This document shows positions 1 to 6,682 of a stretch of DNA of 64,000 nt, in pieces (the first letter of the stretch is position 1; every line of letters begins with the position of its first letter). Source of the DNA: Actinoplanes sp. DH11 (GTDB lineage Bacteria > Actinomycetota > Actinomycetes > Mycobacteriales > Micromonosporaceae); assembly GCF_020873875.1 (NCBI RefSeq), contig NZ_JAHWGU010000009.1, positions 247,440-311,439 on the forward strand. Direction: 5' to 3'. Both the position numbers and the translations under genes were made by a program. The notes below the pieces were generated by a model. It did not search any database. It had not been told where the DNA came from and saw only the letters and a program-made list of their open reading frames with translations.

Positions 1-633
1 GTCCGGCAGGTAGGCCGCCCAGGGCGTCACCTTGGTCAGCAGATAGGGCAGGGAGACGACCGTGCTGTTGACGATCAACACGGTCAGCGTGACGATCCCG
101 TTGCGTGCGAGAAGCGTGATCGCATAGGCGAGCAGGGCGATCAGAACCCAGTAGAGCACCGCGGCCGCCGCCCGGCCCGGCTGCGGCGCGGGTATCAGCG
201 AACCGTGCACCCACCTGGTGATCACCAGTGTGGCGACGGTGGTGAGCAATCCCTGCACCGCGACCACGAGCGACAATGCCGTCCCCTTGGCGATGAGCAA
301 CCGCTCGCGTCGCGGCGTGGCCAGCAGTGTCGCGGTCAACTGCCGGGCACCTGGCACGTCGTCGCCGGTCGGCGTGAACTCACTGCTGACCACCACCACG
401 CCGAGGATCATCGCGCCGAGCACCCCGATCCCCAGGTTCTGGAAGGCCAGGTCGGACGCGTCTCCGGTCAGACCCTCGGCGACCGCCCGGCGGGTGGCCG
501 AGGCGTTGAGCCCCACCAGCACCGGCGCCGCGAGCAACCCCAGCACCAGGCCCACCCAGGCTGTCCGCAGGCCGAGAAGTTTGCGCAGCTCGGCATGGAC
601 AAGGCTCACCATCTGGACCCGGCCGCCGCTCAC
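1..633 (-). CDS. ABC-2 type transporter permease, partial (runs off the window)
   Basis: Membrane component of an ABC exporter, partner of the ATPase at 630-1325. The start is GTG at 633, whose GTGA overlaps the TGA of the ATPase gene, so the two are translationally coupled; an internal ATG at 612 is a possible alternative. The reading frame stays open for 211 codons to the window edge. The N-terminus (SLVHAELRKLLGLRTAW followed by a hydrophobic segment) is the usual opening of ABC-2 permeases, and further hydrophobic helices follow (ILGVVVVSSEF, LVVAVQGLLTTVATLV, AVLYWVLIALLAYAITLLA). The C-terminus is missing. Substrate unknown; the neighbouring two-component system hints at peptide or antibiotic stress. 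Confidence 0.8.
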   Translation of the reverse strand, partial: MSGGRVQMVSLVHAELRKLLGLRTAWVGLVLGLLAAPVLVGLNASATRRAVAEGLTGDASDLAFQNLGIGVLGAMILGVVVVSSEFTPTGDDVPGARQLTATLLATPRRERLLIAKGTALSLVVAVQGLLTTVATLVITRWVHGSLIPAPQPGRAAAAVLYWVLIALLAYAITLLARNGIVTLTVLIVNSTVVSLPYLLTKVTPWAAYLPD

Positions 634-1325
634 CACTTGCTCGTCCCTGCGGTGAGGGCGAAGAACGCGTCTTCCAGGGTCAGATGCCCGGCGGACACCT
701 CATCGACCGTGCCGCTCGCCACCACCCGCCCTCGATCGATGATCACCACGTCGTCGGCTATCCCGGAGAGCTCGCCCATCAGATGGCTGGAGAGGAGCAC
801 GGTGCGTCCTTCGGCGGCGGCGTCGCGCAGGAATGCGCGCATCCACCTGATGCCCGCGGGATCGAGTCCGTTGACCGGCTCATCCAGCACCAGCACCGGC
901 GGATCGCCGAGCAGGGCGGCCGCCAGCCCGAGCCGCCGGCTCATGCCCAGCGAGAACCCGCCGGCCCGCTTGCCCGCCTCGTCGGTGAGCCCGACCAGGT
1001 CGAGCACCTCCGCGACCCGGGATCGGGGCAGCCGGTTGCTCGTGGCCATCCAGCGCAGGTGGGCACGCGCGGAACGGGCCCGGTGCGCCCCACTGCCGTC
1101 GAGCAGGGCGCCCACCACGGTCAGTGGGCGGCTCCACTCGGCATAGCGGCGGCCGCTCACCAGGGCGGTGCCACCCCGGGCCCGGTCGAGGCCGAGCAGC
1201 ACGCGCAGGGTGGAGGTCTTGCCGGCGCCGTTGGGGCCGAGAAAGCCGGTCACCCGGCCGGGCCGAGCCTCGAAGGAGACGTCGTGCAACCGGCCTGGGC
1301 GGCTCAGATGGTCGATGGCGATCAT
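630..1325 (-). CDS. ABC transporter ATP-binding protein
   Basis: Cytoplasmic ATPase that powers the permease encoded just downstream. Walker A is GPNGAGKT (residues 30-37), the signature is a relaxed SLGMS, Walker B is VLVLDEP and the switch His lies in SSHLM. At 231 residues it is a single-domain ATPase of the DrrA/CcmA-like ABC-2 type. I chose ATG 1325 (MIAIDHLS) because the sequence resembles ATPase N-termini from that point; a longer upstream extension in the same frame has no domain character. It is divergent from the histidine kinase at 1425, and the 99-bp gap probably holds both promoters. Confidence 0.9.
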   Translation of the reverse strand: MIAIDHLSRPGRLHDVSFEARPGRVTGFLGPNGAGKTSTLRVLLGLDRARGGTALVSGRRYAEWSRPLTVVGALLDGSGAHRARSARAHLRWMATSNRLPRSRVAEVLDLVGLTDEAGKRAGGFSLGMSRRLGLAAALLGDPPVLVLDEPVNGLDPAGIRWMRAFLRDAAAEGRTVLLSSHLMGELSGIADDVVIIDRGRVVASGTVDEVSAGHLTLEDAFFALTAGTSKW

Positions 1326-1424
1326 TGCTCCAGTCAACCGGGGCGAATGATCGTTCACATCGGACCGTGACCCCATCTTTGCGGCCGGGTCTAAGACCCT
1401 GGTCTGGGGTTTACAGTCGGCAGC

Positions 1425-2465
1425 GTGGTTCCTCGCACCCGGCCGACCTGGAGTAATCGGGCCGTGCCCATCCTCGCCGCCGTCGCCACCGTGCTGGTGC
1501 TCGGGCTCTGCACCGTGGGCGTCTCCGGTCCGCTCGCCCGGGTGATCCCGGCGCTGATCGGCGGTGCCGCGGTGGCCACCGTGGTCTGGGCGGTTCGCCG
1601 CTGGCGTGCCGACCGCGCCGACTACGAGCGGCGGCTCACCGAGTGGGCGGCCACCGAGGCGGTTCTGGCCGAGCGGCTGCACATCGCCCACGACCTGCAC
1701 GATGTCGTGTCGCACGGGTTAGGCCTGATCACCGTGCGCGCGGCGGCAACGCAGCACCTTCCCGCTACCGAGGAGGTGCGCGAGGCACTCACCGACATCG
1801 AGGAGACGAGCCGCACCGCCACGGCCGAGCTGCGGCGCATGCTGATCGTCCTGCGCGAGCCGGATCAGGCCGGCCCGCGTGCCCCGCTGGAGAGCCTGGC
1901 CGACCTGCCCGGCATCGTCCGGTCCGCCGAGGCCGCCGGCCTGCGGCCCCGCCTCACCGCCGAACCACTGGGTGGCGTGACGGCCGGAGTGCAGGTGGCG
2001 GTCTGCCGCACGGTCCGTGAAGCACTGAGCAACGTCGCGCGCCACGCCGGCCCTACCGGGGTGGAGGTGCAGGTGCACCGAGACGGCTCGTTCGTGCAGG
2101 TCGTCGTCTCCGACGAAGGACCCGCCCACGGTTGGCATGCCGCGCCCGGTGCGGGGCACGGGCTGGCTGGCTTACGAGAACGCATCGGCAGTCTCGGCGG
2201 CACCCTCACCACCGCGCCTGCCGGAGGCGGCTTCCGGCTCGCCGCCAGGATCCCCGACGATCCGGCAGCCGACGATCCCCATCCCACCGCGCAGCATCCT
2301 GGAAACTCCGCAGACGGTGGGTTCGGAGGCGTCGCACGGGTGTCGGACGGGCGTGCGGGTGGTGGGCCTGGAGGCATCGCACGGGTGTCGGAGGGCCGTG
2401 CGGGTGGTGGGTTACCAGAGACCGCGCGGGTGCCTGACGGTTCTGCGTCGGGGTTTCGGGCATGA
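1425..2465 (+). CDS. Two-component sensor histidine kinase (NarL/DesK-type)
   Basis: Membrane sensor kinase expected to phosphorylate the response regulator at 2462. Two hydrophobic helices lie at about residues 14-34 and 37-55, followed by a HisKA_3 dimerisation helix with the phospho-acceptor His in DLHDVVSH (H92), an N-box (REALSNVARHAG) and a G-box (GHGLAGLRERIGSLGG). Start is GTG 1425. The C-terminus is odd: after the ATPase domain it ends in three 15-residue repeats (GGVARVSDGRAGGGP type) encoded by a 45-bp tandem DNA repeat. TGA overlaps the next ATG. With the divergent ABC exporter this resembles a cell-envelope or antibiotic-stress module, which is inference. Confidence 0.9.
   Translation: MVPRTRPTWSNRAVPILAAVATVLVLGLCTVGVSGPLARVIPALIGGAAVATVVWAVRRWRADRADYERRLTEWAATEAVLAERLHIAHDLHDVVSHGLGLITVRAAATQHLPATEEVREALTDIEETSRTATAELRRMLIVLREPDQAGPRAPLESLADLPGIVRSAEAAGLRPRLTAEPLGGVTAGVQVAVCRTVREALSNVARHAGPTGVEVQVHRDGSFVQVVVSDEGPAHGWHAAPGAGHGLAGLRERIGSLGGTLTTAPAGGGFRLAARIPDDPAADDPHPTAQHPGNSADGGFGGVARVSDGRAGGGPGGIARVSEGRAGGGLPETARVPDGSASGFRA
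2325..2459 (+). repeat. 45-bp tandem repeat inside the kinase 3' end
   Basis: Three successive 45-bp units (2325-2369, 2370-2414 and a degenerate 2415-2459) encode GGVARVSDGRAGGGP, GGIARVSEGRAGGGL and a worn third unit. The array fills the last 45 codons of the histidine kinase and stops at the response-regulator start. Confidence 0.85.
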
Positions 2466-3256
2466 CGCGGGTGCTGCTCGTTGATGACCAGAAGATGCTT
2501 CGGCGCAGCCTTGCGGCGATCATCGACAAGGAGCCGGACCTGACAGTGGTCGGTCAGGCCGGCGACGGTGTGGAGGCGCTGCTCCAGGCGCGGGCGACGC
2601 GGCCGGATGTGGTGCTGATGGACGTACGCATGCCGCACCTGGACGGTCTTGAGGCCACCCGGCGGATCTGCGCCGACCCGGTGCTGGCGGATTGCCGCGT
2701 GCTCGTGCTGAGCATGTTCGAGCTGGATGAGTACGTGTATGAGGCCCTGCACGCCGGTGCGTCCGGTTTCCTGCTCAAGGATGCTCGACCGGCGGAGCTG
2801 CTCGATGCGGTGCGGCGTACCCATCGAGGCGAATCCCTCTTCGCGCCTTCAATCCTGACTCGCCTGGTCGCTCACTATGTGGCGGCACCCCGACCGGACC
2901 GGCCCGCCGGTTCCCTGCCGCATCTCACCCGCCGCGAGGTCGACGTGCTGGCCCTCATCGGCGCCGGCCTCTCCAACGAGGAGACGGCCGCCGCCCTGGT
3001 GATAGCAGTCAAGACGGTGAAGTCGCACATCACGAACCTGATGGGCAAGCTGGCAGCACGTGACCGGGCGCAGTTGGTGATCGCCGCCTTCAACGCCGGG
3101 TTGGTCCGGCCCCGGCCTGCGGGCCGGCAGCCCGTCCTCGGTAAGGCCGATACGCCAGGTGAGAACGATGCCTCCGGTCCTGCCGCAGCGACCGGTGTGC
3201 TCGACGCGGGGGAGCTGTCCATGCCGCCGGTCATACCGATGCGCGCGGGTCCCTGA
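2462..3256 (+). CDS. NarL/FixJ-family response regulator
   Basis: DNA-binding response regulator paired with the upstream kinase (ATGA overlap). The receiver domain has acidic D8/D9, phospho-acceptor D54 (LLMDVRMP context), and switch and Lys residues in VLSMFE and FLLKDA. A LuxR-type helix-turn-helix covers about residues 145-205 (LTRREVDVLALIGAGLSNEETA, KTVKSHITNLMGKL). At 264 residues it carries an extra low-complexity tail of about 50 residues beyond the helix-turn-helix; this tail adjoins the tandem repeats that start at 3284. The divergent ABC exporter is the most obvious regulatory target. Confidence 0.92.
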   Translation: MTRVLLVDDQKMLRRSLAAIIDKEPDLTVVGQAGDGVEALLQARATRPDVVLMDVRMPHLDGLEATRRICADPVLADCRVLVLSMFELDEYVYEALHAGASGFLLKDARPAELLDAVRRTHRGESLFAPSILTRLVAHYVAAPRPDRPAGSLPHLTRREVDVLALIGAGLSNEETAAALVIAVKTVKSHITNLMGKLAARDRAQLVIAAFNAGLVRPRPAGRQPVLGKADTPGENDASGPAAATGVLDAGELSMPPVIPMRAGP

Positions 3257-3283
3257 GCGAGGCGGGTCTCTCAGCCGCGCCGG

Positions 3284-3451
3284 GTTGCTGAGCGGGGCGA
3301 TGCGGGGCCGGGTTGCTGAGCGGGGCGATGCGGGACCGGGTTGCTGAGCGGGGCGATGCGGGACCGGGTTGCTGAGCGGGGCGATGCGGGACCGGGTTAC
3401 AGAGCGCGACGATGCGGGGCCGGGGTTGCTCAGCGTGGCGAAGCGGCGGGG
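3284..3451. repeat. 28-bp tandem repeat array in intergenic DNA
   Basis: Units begin with GTTGCTGAGCGGGGCGATGC at 3284, 3312, 3340 and 3368, followed by degenerate units at 3396 and 3425. The first four copies are almost identical (one ggggcc/gggacc difference). The array begins 27 bp after the response-regulator stop. The rest of the gap up to 3765 shows no convincing gene; it holds GC-rich sequence and presumably the promoter of the next gene. Confidence 0.9.
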
Positions 3452-3765
3452 ACGGGCGGACGGGAAGGCCAGGACACTGCGGCGAGCCGGTACAGCGTCG
3501 GGAAGCTCGTTCGAAAGGGTTACGGGCGCGACTCCGGTCCCGGGGGCGGGCGGAAAGAATGGCGCCTCAAAACGTACGATCAGGGGGTCTTGAAGCGCCG
3601 CGAACAGCGGAACTGAAACGGTTGCCGGTATGTCCCGTGGCCGATGGGGCGCATCGCTCCCGGGCGTCCGGACAGATATTCCGGAAACGCCGGACATGGC
3701 CGGGCGATCGATGGCAGGCACATCGGGCCGTCGACAGGCCCGCTTGCCGATGTCAGGGTGGTGGC

Positions 3766-4110
3766 ATGACTGACATCGATGTCGCGGAGATCAACAAGGC
3801 CCGGTTCCTGGACGCTTTCGGCCGGTTCGCGGCGGGGGACACCGCTGTGCTGTTCGAGATTCTGCGTGCGGATTTCTTCTCGCACACACCGGGCGCCCCG
3901 GCCGGGCGCGACGCCTGGATCGAGTTCATCAGGAACTCGCCGGTCGCCACCGCCGAGATCGAGATCCAGCACGTGGTGGCGGACGACCAGTTCGTGGTGG
4001 CGCACTACCGGCTGACGGCCGAGGACCTGCGGGAGGCGGTCGTCGACATCTGGCGATTCGAGAGCGGCCTGATCGTCGAACACTGGGACGTGACACAGAC
4101 ATTGCCGTGA
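3766..4110 (+). CDS. SnoaL-like / NTF2-fold protein
   Basis: Small soluble protein of 114 residues with the cone-shaped NTF2/SnoaL-like fold. It opens with a helical segment (INKARFLDAFGRFAAGD), then the FSHTPGAPAGRDAWIEFI region and a C-terminal beta pair (AVVDIWRFESGLIVEHWDV) typical of polyketide-cyclase-like proteins. The ending RFESGLIVEHWD is a family hallmark. I chose ATG 3766 because the domain starts there and longer in-frame extensions are repeat-derived. Substrate and role are unknown; family members include isomerases and small-molecule binders. Confidence 0.8.
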   Translation: MTDIDVAEINKARFLDAFGRFAAGDTAVLFEILRADFFSHTPGAPAGRDAWIEFIRNSPVATAEIEIQHVVADDQFVVAHYRLTAEDLREAVVDIWRFESGLIVEHWDVTQTLP

Positions 4111-4113
4111 CCG

Positions 4114-4195
4114 GAAAGCGCCGGAATTGCCGAAAGCACCGGAAACCGGAAAGAACCGGAAAATGCCGGAACAGCGCCGGAACAGCGCCGGCCGA
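4114..4195. repeat. Short CCGGAA-type tandem repeat between convergent genes
   Basis: About nine degenerate 7-11 bp units built on CCGGAA (ccggaaagcg, ccggaattg, ccggaaagaa, ccggaacagcg and so on) fill most of the 112 bp between the stop of the SnoaL-like gene and the stop of the kinase gene. No clear hairpin terminator is visible here. Confidence 0.7.
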
Positions 4196-4222
4196 GGGAA
4201 GACGCCAGGTGAAAAGGAGCCG

Positions 4223-5074
4223 TCACACCTCGGAGGACAATCCCGACAGGTCAGGGCGGCCGCCGGGGTGACCGACCGTGGCGCCGGAGGCCCGTACCGC
4301 GAACCGGGCCGCCTCCTGCGGTGACCGCCCGCGCAGCAGGGCGACCGTCAGCGCCGCCGTCAAGGCGTCCCCGCCGCCGGTGGTGTCGACCACCTTGTCG
4401 TCGGTGAGTGGCACGAAGACCTCGCCGTCCGCCCAGGTGAGCACGTTGCCGTCGGATTTGGCGACCATCAGCATGACGCTGTCCGGCACGTCGCCGAGCA
4501 TTTCCGCCTCCCGTTCGTCGGCGCGCACCACGTCGGCCAGCTGGAGGAGTTCGTCGCGTTCGGCGGAGTCCGGTGCGCCGTCGAGGACGACCATCGCGCC
4601 ACCGGCCCGGCCGTGCCGGGCCGCGGCGAGGGCGGCGGGCCCGGGCTGCTGGAGCTGCACGAGGACGGCGTCGGCCGCGCGCAGGGCCTCCGCCGCCGCG
4701 TCCACGTCCGCCACCGTGAGCAGCACCTCGTCCGGCAGGTGCTGGAGGTAACGCCAGCCGCCGTCCGCGTCCAGGGCCTCGACGATCAGCCCGGTCGGCG
4801 TGCCGGGCCGGCAGACGACGTGGCTGACGTCGATCCCGTCGCGGCGGGCCTGTTCCAGCAGGTCCGCACCGACCTGGTCGTCGCCGCGCACCGCGAGCAG
4901 CGCCGGGCGGGCCCCGAGCTGGGCGAGGGCGACGGCCTGGTTGGCGCCTTTACCGCCGAGCATTTCGCGCCGCAGCCGGGCGTCGGCCGACGTGCCCTGC
5001 TCCGGCATCTCGTCCACCATCAGTACCAGGTCGCGGGCGAGTTGCCCGACCACCACCACGTCGAGGGAAGCCAT
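4223..5074 (-). CDS. PfkB-family carbohydrate kinase (ribokinase-like)
   Basis: ATP-dependent sugar or nucleoside kinase of 283 residues. PfkB signature 1 appears as the glycine-rich GGKGANQAVALAQLG (about residues 40-54). Signature 2 appears as DTTGGGDALTAAL with the catalytic Asp; the usual DTTGAGD has one Ala to Gly change. The order of motifs and length match ribokinases, but the substrate (ribose, deoxyribose, nucleoside) cannot be told from sequence. Start ATG 5074. It stands alone, convergent to the SnoaL-like gene and divergent from the EF-Tu gene. Confidence 0.88.
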   Translation of the reverse strand: MASLDVVVVGQLARDLVLMVDEMPEQGTSADARLRREMLGGKGANQAVALAQLGARPALLAVRGDDQVGADLLEQARRDGIDVSHVVCRPGTPTGLIVEALDADGGWRYLQHLPDEVLLTVADVDAAAEALRAADAVLVQLQQPGPAALAAARHGRAGGAMVVLDGAPDSAERDELLQLADVVRADEREAEMLGDVPDSVMLMVAKSDGNVLTWADGEVFVPLTDDKVVDTTGGGDALTAALTVALLRGRSPQEAARFAVRASGATVGHPGGRPDLSGLSSEV

Positions 5075-5188
5075 GATCTACCGCTACCCCGAACACGCAG
5101 CGTGACACCTGAAATGTCCCGCTCGTCGGTGGGGAAGTGCCGCCGCTCACGAAAGGGGACCCCGCCGGAACCCGTACCCGATTAATCG

Positions 5189-5215
5189 TTGGCACTCGAT
5201 TTCAGCGCGAGCTAA
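5189..5215. promoter_or_regulatory. CIRCE-like operator overlapping the EF-Tu promoter
   Basis: TTGGCACTC, a 9-nt spacer, then GCGAGCTAA. Against the HrcA operator consensus TTAGCACTC-N9-GAGTGCTAA the left arm matches 8 of 9 and the right arm 7 of 9, with the correct spacer. The same bases form a sigma-70-like promoter: TTGGCA at 5189-5194 and TAATCT at 5213-5218 with an 18-bp spacer, so a bound repressor would cover both hexamers. HrcA control is inference. Confidence 0.6.
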
Positions 5216-5224
5216 TCTCCCAGC

Positions 5225-5305
5225 ATGTTCCTCGCGCCCGGTCTGCAGCTGCCCCTCGTGGTGGCTCCCGTGTGCGCGAATGCCGGCGTCGATACGCGAA
5301 GCTGA
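5225..5305 (+). CDS. Putative 26-residue leader peptide upstream of EF-Tu
   Basis: ATG at 5225 lies six bases after the -10 hexamer TAATCT, so the transcript would begin at or next to this start codon (leaderless). The frame runs 26 codons (MFLAPGLQLPLVVAPV, then CANAGVDTRS) to TGA at 5303-5305. The stop codon touches the first base of the hairpin stem at 5305, the geometry expected when a translating or stalled ribosome controls folding of a leader. The gene is very short and unsupported by homology, so it is a prediction from position only. Confidence 0.4.
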   Translation: MFLAPGLQLPLVVAPVCANAGVDTRS

Positions 5306-5341
5306 CCCTTCCCCACCAGCAGCAGAACCCAGGGGAAGGGT
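5305..5341 (+). promoter_or_regulatory. Leader hairpin upstream of EF-Tu (possible attenuator)
   Basis: A perfect 10-bp stem ACCCTTCCCC (5305-5314) / GGGGAAGGGT (5332-5341) with a 17-nt loop. A second, smaller hairpin (GCCCCG 5368-5373 / CGGGGC 5382-5387) follows, and CCTC (5404-5407) can pair with GAGG (5417-5420) in the ribosome-binding site. No T-run follows the first stem, so translational control is more likely than classical termination. Confidence 0.55.
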
Positions 5342-5430
5342 GTCCGCACGCTGCGCGGTTCTGGCGCGCCCCGGCTGGCATCGGGGCACGCAATACCGAT
5401 ATGCCTCGCATCCAGTGAGGAAAGAAGACA

Positions 5431-6621
5431 ATGGCCAAGAGCCAGTTCGTACGTAACAAGCCGCACCTCAACATCGGCACGATTGGGCACGTCGACCACG
5501 GCAAGACGACGCTGACCGCCGCGATCACGAAGGTTCTCGCGGACCGCGACCCGGCATCCAACCGGTACGTCGCGTTCGAGGGGATCGACAAGGCGCCGGA
5601 GGAGGCCGCCCGGGGCATCACCATCACCATCGCGCACGTCGAGTACGAGACCGCCACCCGCCACTACGCCCACGTCGACATGCCGGGGCACGCCGACTAC
5701 GTGAAGAACATGATCACGGGGGCGGCGCAGGTGGACGGCGCGATCCTGGTCGTGTCGGCGATGGACGGCGCGATGCCGCAGACCCGGGAGCACGTGCTGC
5801 TCGCCCAGCGGGTCGGCGTGCCCTACCTGGTGGTGGCGCTGAACAAGGCGGACGCCGTCGACGACCCGGAACTGCTCGACCTGGTCGAGCTGGAGGTGCG
5901 GGAACTGCTCGGGGAGTACGGGTTCCCCGGCGACGAGGTGCCCGTGGTGCGGGTCTCCGCGCTGAAGGCCCTCGAGGGCGACCCGCGCTGGGTGGCGTCG
6001 ATCGACCGGCTGCTCGGCGCCGTCGACGAGTACGTGCCGATCCCGCCCCGCGAGCTCGGTGAGCCGTTCCTGATGCCGATCGAGAACGTGCTGTCGATCA
6101 GCGGTCGTGGGACGGTCGTGACCGGCAAGGTGGAGCGTGGCACGCTGACCGCCGGTTCGCCGGTCGAGGTCGTCGGCCTCGGACCCACGGTGAGCAGCGT
6201 CGCCATCGGGCTGGAGACGTTCGGCAAGGTGCTGGAGTCGGCGGAGGCCGGCGACAACGCCGCCGTCCTGCTGCGCGGGGTGAAGCGCGAGCAGGTGCAG
6301 CGGGGCCAGGTCGTGGTGGCGCCGGGTTCGGTGCGGCCGCACCGGGTCTTCCGGGCCCGGATGTACGCGCTGACCGCCGCCGAGGGTGGCCGGCACACGC
6401 CGTTCGAGGCGAACTACCGGCCGCAGTTCTACCTGCACACCACCGACGTGTCGGGCGGGCTGGACCTCGGCGACCGTGACCTGGTCATGCCGGGGGACAC
6501 CCTGGACGACGTGACGGTGACGCTCGGCAAGGAGGTCGCGCTGGAGCCCGGCATGGGCTTCGCGGTCCGTGAGGGCAACCGCACGGTCGCCGCCGGCACG
6601 ATCACCGCCGTGCTCGACTGA
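5431..6621 (+). CDS. tuf: Elongation factor Tu, divergent paralogue
   Basis: GTPase that delivers aminoacyl-tRNA to the ribosome; 396 residues, full length. G1 is GHVDHGKT (19-26), the effector region RGITI, G3 DMPGH (83-87, where housekeeping EF-Tu has DCPGH), G4 NKAD, then domains 2 and 3. It is unusually divergent. By alignment with E. coli EF-Tu from memory, Gln124 is Arg here (R127) and Arg333 is His here (H336). Changes at these positions are known to give kirromycin and pulvomycin resistance respectively; the G257, G275, G316, Q329 and A375 equivalents are conserved. It stands alone rather than after fusA in the str operon, so it is probably a second, specialised EF-Tu. A strong Shine-Dalgarno (GAGGAAAG) precedes ATG 5431. 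Confidence 0.93.
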   Translation: MAKSQFVRNKPHLNIGTIGHVDHGKTTLTAAITKVLADRDPASNRYVAFEGIDKAPEEAARGITITIAHVEYETATRHYAHVDMPGHADYVKNMITGAAQVDGAILVVSAMDGAMPQTREHVLLAQRVGVPYLVVALNKADAVDDPELLDLVELEVRELLGEYGFPGDEVPVVRVSALKALEGDPRWVASIDRLLGAVDEYVPIPPRELGEPFLMPIENVLSISGRGTVVTGKVERGTLTAGSPVEVVGLGPTVSSVAIGLETFGKVLESAEAGDNAAVLLRGVKREQVQRGQVVVAPGSVRPHRVFRARMYALTAAEGGRHTPFEANYRPQFYLHTTDVSGGLDLGDRDLVMPGDTLDDVTVTLGKEVALEPGMGFAVREGNRTVAAGTITAVLD

Positions 6622-6626
6622 GAAGA

Positions 6627-6660
6627 CCCGGTGGCCCGGCCTCGAGGCCGGGCCACCGGG
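6627..6660 (+). terminator. tuf: Strong rho-independent-like hairpin after EF-Tu
   Basis: A perfect 15-bp stem CCCGGTGGCCCGGCC / GGCCGGGCCACCGGG with loop TCGA begins five bases after the stop. There is no T-tract, as is common in actinomycetes. It lies between convergent tuf and copA and could act in both directions. Confidence 0.85.
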
Positions 6661-6682
6661 GACGGCGGGTGGGGCGTGGCTG

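Noticed and set aside
3284..3451. Possible CRISPR array
   Set aside because: The 28-bp units are contiguous with no unique spacers, and no cas genes are nearby. The same applies to the arrays at 63471 and 63836.
5431..6621. Housekeeping tuf of the str operon
   Set aside because: No rpsL, rpsG, fusA or rpsJ flank it, and the sequence diverges at otherwise invariant positions (DMPGH, LHTTD).
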